A stretch of DNA of 54,832 nucleotides from Pseudoalteromonas sp. OOF1S-7 (GTDB lineage: Bacteria; Pseudomonadota; Gammaproteobacteria; Enterobacterales; Alteromonadaceae): contig NZ_JAKRFZ010000027.1 in assembly GCF_022347765.1 (NCBI RefSeq), positions 1-54,832 on the forward strand, written 5' to 3'. This document shows, in pieces, positions 51,282 to 54,832 of the stretch; position 1 is the first letter of the stretch, and each line of letters starts with the position of its first letter. The translations under genes and the position numbers were made by a program. The notes below the pieces were generated by a model. The model was not told the origin of the DNA and ran no database searches. It saw only the letters and a program-made list of their open reading frames with translations.

Positions 51282-51302
51282 CACCTCAGCGATGCTGAGG
51301 TG
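51282..51302 (+). promoter_or_regulatory. Perfect palindrome in the leader of the ImmA/IrrE-type gene
   Basis: CACCTCAGC pairs exactly with GCTGAGGTG around GAT. It lies about 10-30 bases past the predicted start and about 28 bases before the peptidase start codon. It has no T-run, so an operator or leader hairpin is more likely than a terminator, though it could also act as the flgP transcript end. Confidence 0.5.
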
Positions 51303-51330
51303 CATAGTAAGGTGAGTGGGAGATTTGTCG

Positions 51331-51822
51331 GTGCTTGATCCGAGAAATGAAGCGCAAAAGGTGCTTAAACGTTTGTGGTGTGACAGTCAGTTTCCGGTTG
51401 ACCCTGTGACCATTTGTAAGTCGCTTGGTCTGGACGTTGTAGAAATGGCGCTACCAGATAAGGTCTCGGGTGCGCTGATCAAAGAGGCAGGTGCCGATCC
51501 GGTTATCGTGTTACATCAGGACGACCACCTGAATCGCAAGCGTTTTAGCTGCGCCCATGAGCTTGGCCATTATATTTCCCGTATCGAGTCTGACAATACA
51601 GACAAAGAATACGAATATATCGATCTGAGAGGCCCCAGCGCGTCTACCGGCGAAGACGAGGAAGAAGTGTTTGCCAACCAGTTTGCTGCCAACTTATTAA
51701 TGCCCAATGAAGAAGTGAAAAAGCTGCATCGCAAGAAAATGGCTCACTTTGAAATGGCGCTGCATTTTGGTGTGTCAGTTGAGGCCCTCAAATATAAGCT
51801 CAATGCACTGGAGCTGTTGTAA
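51331..51822 (+). CDS. ImmA/IrrE-family zinc metallopeptidase
   Basis: The protein has 163 residues from GTG 51331 (GGGAG eight bases upstream); GTG 51316 and TTG 51325 in the same frame are alternatives. It contains the zinc motif HELGH in RFSCAHELGHYIS, followed by the downstream acidic EEEVFANQFAANLLMP block with the third-ligand glutamate. No helix-turn-helix domain is attached. Family members cleave phage or stress repressors or act beside toxin-antitoxin modules. The stop overlaps the next start by one base, so the two proteins are coupled. The target is unknown. Confidence 0.88.
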   Translation: MLDPRNEAQKVLKRLWCDSQFPVDPVTICKSLGLDVVEMALPDKVSGALIKEAGADPVIVLHQDDHLNRKRFSCAHELGHYISRIESDNTDKEYEYIDLRGPSASTGEDEEEVFANQFAANLLMPNEEVKKLHRKKMAHFEMALHFGVSVEALKYKLNALELL

Positions 51823-52163
51823 TGACGCAAAACAGGGAAGATCGAAAGGCTGAGCAGTCGTCGTTTGTTGCACAAATTAAACACAACGTTAAAGAACAGA
51901 AATTTACCAATGTTGACCCCATGCAGGTGCAGAAGGTCAAAGATGCCGAGTCTGACCGTGGCCTGAAACAACGTTATGCTTTGTGGTTCATTGTTATTCT
52001 TGCCGTACAGCTTTTGATTATGAATCTGGTACTCGTGCTGGTTGGCGTGGGTAAGCTGCATTTTGAAGAATGGACACTCAATTTATATATGGCGGGTACT
52101 TTGGCTGAGGTATTCGGCGTGATCCTGGTGATCACCAAAAACTTGTTTCCTACCAAAGCTTAG
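51822..52163 (+). CDS. Small two-helix membrane protein coupled to the metallopeptidase
   Basis: The protein has 113 residues. A charged cytoplasmic N terminus of about 50 residues (Lys/Gln/Asp-rich) precedes two membrane helices (about 50-72 and 82-105) and a short tail. Its ATG overlaps the preceding stop (TAATG). I do not recognise a family. The pairing with an HELGH peptidase suggests a membrane partner or substrate, but this is inference. It ends 18 bases from the convergent flgN. Confidence 0.75.
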   Translation: MTQNREDRKAEQSSFVAQIKHNVKEQKFTNVDPMQVQKVKDAESDRGLKQRYALWFIVILAVQLLIMNLVLVLVGVGKLHFEEWTLNLYMAGTLAEVFGVILVITKNLFPTKA

Positions 52164-52181
52164 TTTATCTAGTCTGATCAC

Positions 52182-52610
52182 TCAGGCTTTAATGTTTTTA
52201 ACCAGCTCACCCATATTGGAAACAACACTACCATCCTGTCCATAGGTCATTGAGGTTGGCGCACCAATCAAAATATCTTTCAGTTCACGCACGGTCAATT
52301 GTGCCTGATGCGCAGCTTGCGCGTTAACGTCATTTTGTTTCTTGCAGCGATATAGTAAATCTTTAACCTGTTCGGTTAATGGGGTTATTTCATCGTGGCT
52401 GAACGTGTTTTGCGGGTATTTAGACAAGTCTTTATCGAGCTTTTGCAACTGATTAAGGGTCGTGAGCTTAGTACGGGCGATTTCTTTGAGGTTGTCGCCG
52501 TTGCGAGAAGCAAGCGCCTCAAGTTCATCATCCAGAAGCTGGGTCAGAGCTTCCAGAAGATTAATTTGCGCTGTTAGTTGATGGGCACACAGTGCCGTTT
52601 GATCGTCCAC
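52182..52610 (-). CDS. flgN: FlgN, chaperone for hook-filament junction proteins
   Basis: This 142-residue, mostly helical protein has a long N-terminal coiled coil (HQLTAQINLLEALTQLLDDELEALAS, key LLxxLxxLLxxE) and the closing segment YGQDGSVVSNMG typical of FlgN. It binds FlgK and FlgL before export. It follows flgM by eight bases in the flgA-flgM-flgN order of polar flagella. Confidence 0.88.
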   Translation of the reverse strand: MDDQTALCAHQLTAQINLLEALTQLLDDELEALASRNGDNLKEIARTKLTTLNQLQKLDKDLSKYPQNTFSHDEITPLTEQVKDLLYRCKKQNDVNAQAAHQAQLTVRELKDILIGAPTSMTYGQDGSVVSNMGELVKNIKA

Positions 52611-52618
52611 TTAATACT

Positions 52619-52942
52619 CTATCCAAATAAATCGAACTCAAAGGCGGCAATATTTTTAGCCAGCTTCTCACTGTCGACCTGATACTTACCTTCAGCAATG
52701 GCTTTTTTAAGCTCTTCGACTTTTTTACTGTCGAAAGAGGGGGCCTGTTGCGCTTTTTCCTGCAACCCCTTGAGTTGCTGAGCTTGCGGCGTTAGACTCA
52801 CCGAATCTGCGGCAGCCTTGGCTTGTGCTTGCGGTTTGGCTGCGGTGTTACTTGCTTCATTTCTTTGTAATTCAGCACGTTGTTGCTTTGCATTTGTTGC
52901 AACATTGTTCGGCTGATTTTGACCGTTAATGTTGTTTACCAT
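52619..52942 (-). CDS. flgM: FlgM, anti-sigma-28 factor
   Basis: The protein has 107 residues. The N-terminal half is Asn/Gln/Ala-rich and probably unfolded (INGQNQPNNVATNAKQQRAE). The C-terminal half carries the conserved FliA-binding segment, with KKVEELKKAIAEGKYQVDSEKLA. FlgM holds sigma-28 inactive until it is exported through the finished hook. It has its own sigma-28 promoter, giving the usual feedback loop. Confidence 0.93.
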   Translation of the reverse strand: MVNNINGQNQPNNVATNAKQQRAELQRNEASNTAAKPQAQAKAAADSVSLTPQAQQLKGLQEKAQQAPSFDSKKVEELKKAIAEGKYQVDSEKLAKNIAAFEFDLFG

Positions 52943-52977
52943 GATGATGACCCGTTAGTTAAATTGCTTCAGCCTTT

Positions 52978-53004
52978 ATATCGGCAAGCCATTCGCTTAC
53001 TTTA
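52978..53004 (-). promoter_or_regulatory. Sigma-28 promoter of flgM-flgN
   Basis: On the minus strand TAAAGTAA and GCCGATAT are separated by 11 bases, close to the FliA consensus TAAAGTTT-N11-GCCGATAA. It lies between the flgA stop and the flgM ATG, 36 bases from the ATG. Confidence 0.85.
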
Positions 53005-53013
53005 GCAAAAAAA

Positions 53014-53727
53014 TCAGATTTTGACTGCTACTGAATCAACATCTTTCACCCGTGCAAGCACCGTTTTTCCTGACCTTGCATTTTTGACCCGGATTTGCTC
53101 TCCTAAGTTCCCGTCCTGCAAGGCAATACCATTGGTTTTAATCATAAGTGTGCCATCACTGGCCAGAATTGTCACGTTATCCCCCTTGCAAATCATGCAA
53201 ATCTGAAACATGCTGAGCGGCTTACCTTGCTGGATGCGGCGTTTGGTCTTGCTGCCCACGAGCAGCTTCATATCGTCGATGTTAGCTGCACGCACAAAGT
53301 GCTTGGGCCGCATCTCGATTGTTAGATCCTCTGCGGTTAGCAGTACGCCTTTATCAAGCATACGCGTACTGACAATCACAGGTAACAGTGTTTCGATTTT
53401 TACATGAACAAACTGAACCCAGGACTCCAGGTCATCACAGCGTACCATGACCGTCACCTGCCGATTGAAGGGCGGGCTGGATTTGCTGCTGACTTGCAGT
53501 GGACGTAGACACTGACGTTCTGGAATTCGGGTATCCAGTGGCAATGCCGAAACGTGTTGCTGCTCTTCTTCCTGAGTCGGCGCAGGGATCTGCCCCACGA
53601 TAAAATCTATTGCCAATTTCTCAACGTCTTTTGACTCATAGGTTTGACCATAAGCAAATGACGTGGCTAAAAAATATGCCACTATGGGAAAGAAATAAGC
53701 GGATAATGTAATTTTTAACAAACTCAT
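53014..53727 (-). CDS. flgA: FlgA, periplasmic P-ring assembly chaperone
   Basis: The protein has 237 residues. The signal peptide ends near residue 27 (TSFAYG). The C-terminal half has the SAF-type fold of FlgA: LDKGVLLTAEDLTIEMRPKH, a middle IQQGKPLSMFQI, and the end segment QIRVKNARSGKTVLARV. FlgA helps FlgI form the P ring. It is upstream of flgM and divergent from cheV. No clear sigma-54 site was found before it. Confidence 0.92.
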   Translation of the reverse strand: MSLLKITLSAYFFPIVAYFLATSFAYGQTYESKDVEKLAIDFIVGQIPAPTQEEEQQHVSALPLDTRIPERQCLRPLQVSSKSSPPFNRQVTVMVRCDDLESWVQFVHVKIETLLPVIVSTRMLDKGVLLTAEDLTIEMRPKHFVRAANIDDMKLLVGSKTKRRIQQGKPLSMFQICMICKGDNVTILASDGTLMIKTNGIALQDGNLGEQIRVKNARSGKTVLARVKDVDSVAVKI

Positions 53728-53866
53728 GATGTTTCGACTATGCTTATGGGGTGAAACAAGGTATAAAGATTTTGCGTGATTTGCCTCACCGCTTCAAGGG
53801 CGACTTTGAATGGTAGAGTACAAGCAAACATTGTTCCGATAAGCAGTTTTATAGCAGGAGAATGAC

Positions 53867-54799
53867 ATGGCAGGTATTTTGGACTCAGTCAACCAACGAA
53901 CGCAGTTGGTGGGTCAAAACCGACTTGAACTTTTACTATTTCGCCTTCGTGGGCGCCAACGCTTTGGAATTAATGTATTCAAAGTAAGAGAGGTACTTCA
54001 GTGCCCCCCCCTGACAGCAATGCCTAAATCTAATGCGTTTATCAGAGGTGTCGCCCACATCCGGGGGCAAACTATTTCCGTCATCGACATGTCACTGGCT
54101 GTAGGCGGACCGCCGATAGAAAATATCAAAGACTGCTTTATCATCATTGCTGAGTATAACCGTTCAGTACAGGGCTTTTTGGTTGGTGCGGTAGAGCGCA
54201 TAGTGAATATGAACTGGGAAAAAATAATGCCACCGCCCTCGGGCGCAGGTCGTTATTCATACCTGACCGCAGTCACTGAAATTGAAAATGAGTTGGTAGA
54301 GATCCTGGACGTAGAGAAGATCCTCAACGAAATCTGTCCAATCAATACTGAAGTGAGTCAAGAAATTGTCGCCGACGGTGAAATGCAACGTGATCTGGGT
54401 GAACGTATTGTCTTTATTGCCGACGACTCCGCGGTGGCACGTAATCAGGTGAAGCGTGCGCTGGAACCTTTAGGGGTTCAGACAGAGCTGGCTAAAAATG
54501 GTAAAGAAGCCTTGATCCGTTTGAAAGAAATTGCGGAGATGGATTGCCAGAATGATGTCACAGAGCGCGTGGGTTTGTTGATCTCCGACGTTGAAATGCC
54601 TGAAATGGATGGCTACACCCTTACCGCAGAGATAAAAGCGGATCCTAAGCTGGCGCCTTTGCATGTTATTTTACATACTTCATTAAGTGGCGTATTCAAC
54701 CACGCAATGATCGAAAAGGTCGGTGCTGATGACTTTATTGCTAAATTTAACCCCGATGAATTGGCAACAGCCGTGAAGAAATGGGTTCATTGCGATTAA
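53867..54799 (+). CDS. cheV: CheV, chemotaxis coupling protein with receiver domain
   Basis: The protein has 310 residues. An N-terminal CheW-like domain (about 20-165) contains FGINVFKVREVLQCP and GVAHIRGQTISVIDM. A C-terminal receiver domain has the acid pair FIADDS, the phospho-acceptor in LLISDVEMPEMDG (about residue 241) and the conserved Lys region DDFIAKFNP. CheV couples chemoreceptors to CheA and is phosphorylated by it. AGGAG precedes the ATG. It ends 33 bases before the window edge, and cheR and flgB would be the expected next genes. Confidence 0.94.
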   Translation: MAGILDSVNQRTQLVGQNRLELLLFRLRGRQRFGINVFKVREVLQCPPLTAMPKSNAFIRGVAHIRGQTISVIDMSLAVGGPPIENIKDCFIIIAEYNRSVQGFLVGAVERIVNMNWEKIMPPPSGAGRYSYLTAVTEIENELVEILDVEKILNEICPINTEVSQEIVADGEMQRDLGERIVFIADDSAVARNQVKRALEPLGVQTELAKNGKEALIRLKEIAEMDCQNDVTERVGLLISDVEMPEMDGYTLTAEIKADPKLAPLHVILHTSLSGVFNHAMIEKVGADDFIAKFNPDELATAVKKWVHCD

Positions 54800-54832
54800 T
54801 TAGTGGCGGTAATACTTTGGAAAATAAACACT

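Noticed and set aside
53814..53842. Possible sigma-28 promoter for cheV (TAGA ... TCCGATAA)
   Set aside because: The -10 part is good but the best -35 is 17 bases away instead of the expected 15 and is weak, so it is not listed.
1..54832. CRISPR arrays, insertion sequences, integrases, rRNA
   Set aside because: No regularly spaced direct repeats, transposase or integrase motifs, or rRNA sequences were seen on either strand.

Overview
The window looks like chromosomal DNA of a marine gammaproteobacterium, most likely Pseudoalteromonas or a close Alteromonadales relative. This is inferred from gene order and protein character, not from a database search. Supporting signs are the blocks barA/rlmD-relA-mazG-pyrG-eno and mutH/rppH-ptsP-TSUP-lgt-thyA, pspF joined to sapABCDF, the phhAB pair, and a polar-flagellum set flgO/flgT/flgP/flgNMA/cheV.

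Layout. (1) 1-9.5 kb is the right end of a nonribosomal peptide cluster: the last NRPS module (C-A-T-TE, serine-like code), an overlapping clavaminate-synthase-like oxygenase, and a MacAB-like exporter (HlyD adaptor, ATPase, FtsX/MacB permease). The NRPS runs off the left edge. (2) 9.5-20.1 kb is an envelope-stress block: pspF-sapABCDF on the minus strand, and pspA, pspB, pspC, ycjX, ycjF on the plus strand behind a clear sigma-54 promoter. (3) 20.3-22.8 kb is amino-acid catabolism: methionine gamma-lyase, then phhA-phhB behind a TyrR/PhhR-type box. (4) 22.9-33.2 kb is a conserved core: barA opposite rlmD-relA-mazG, then pyrG and eno with strong terminators. (5) 33.4-40.5 kb holds a small secreted protein, mutH, a 416-bp spacer rich in DnaA-box-like sequences, rppH, ptsP, a TSUP permease, lgt and thyA.

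(6) 40.6-49.05 kb is the most unusual stretch: a SPOR-like lipoprotein, two DUF4402-type pilin-like proteins, a PapD-like chaperone, an usher whose C terminus carries a Ca-loop/SdrD-like segment, a carboxypeptidase-regulatory-like repeat and a SPOR-like domain, another SPOR lipoprotein, and three FlgO-domain lipoproteins. It reads as a chaperone-usher surface system tied to peptidoglycan and adjoining the flagellar outer-ring genes. (7) 49.2-54.8 kb holds tRNA-Arg(CCT), divergent flgT and flgP with back-to-back sigma-54 promoters, a coupled ImmA/IrrE-type peptidase and two-TM membrane protein with their own promoter, flgA-flgM-flgN on the minus strand with a near-consensus sigma-28 promoter before flgM, and cheV.

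No rRNA, CRISPR array, insertion sequence or integrase was seen. Start codons were adjusted where Shine-Dalgarno position and family length favoured a shorter protein.
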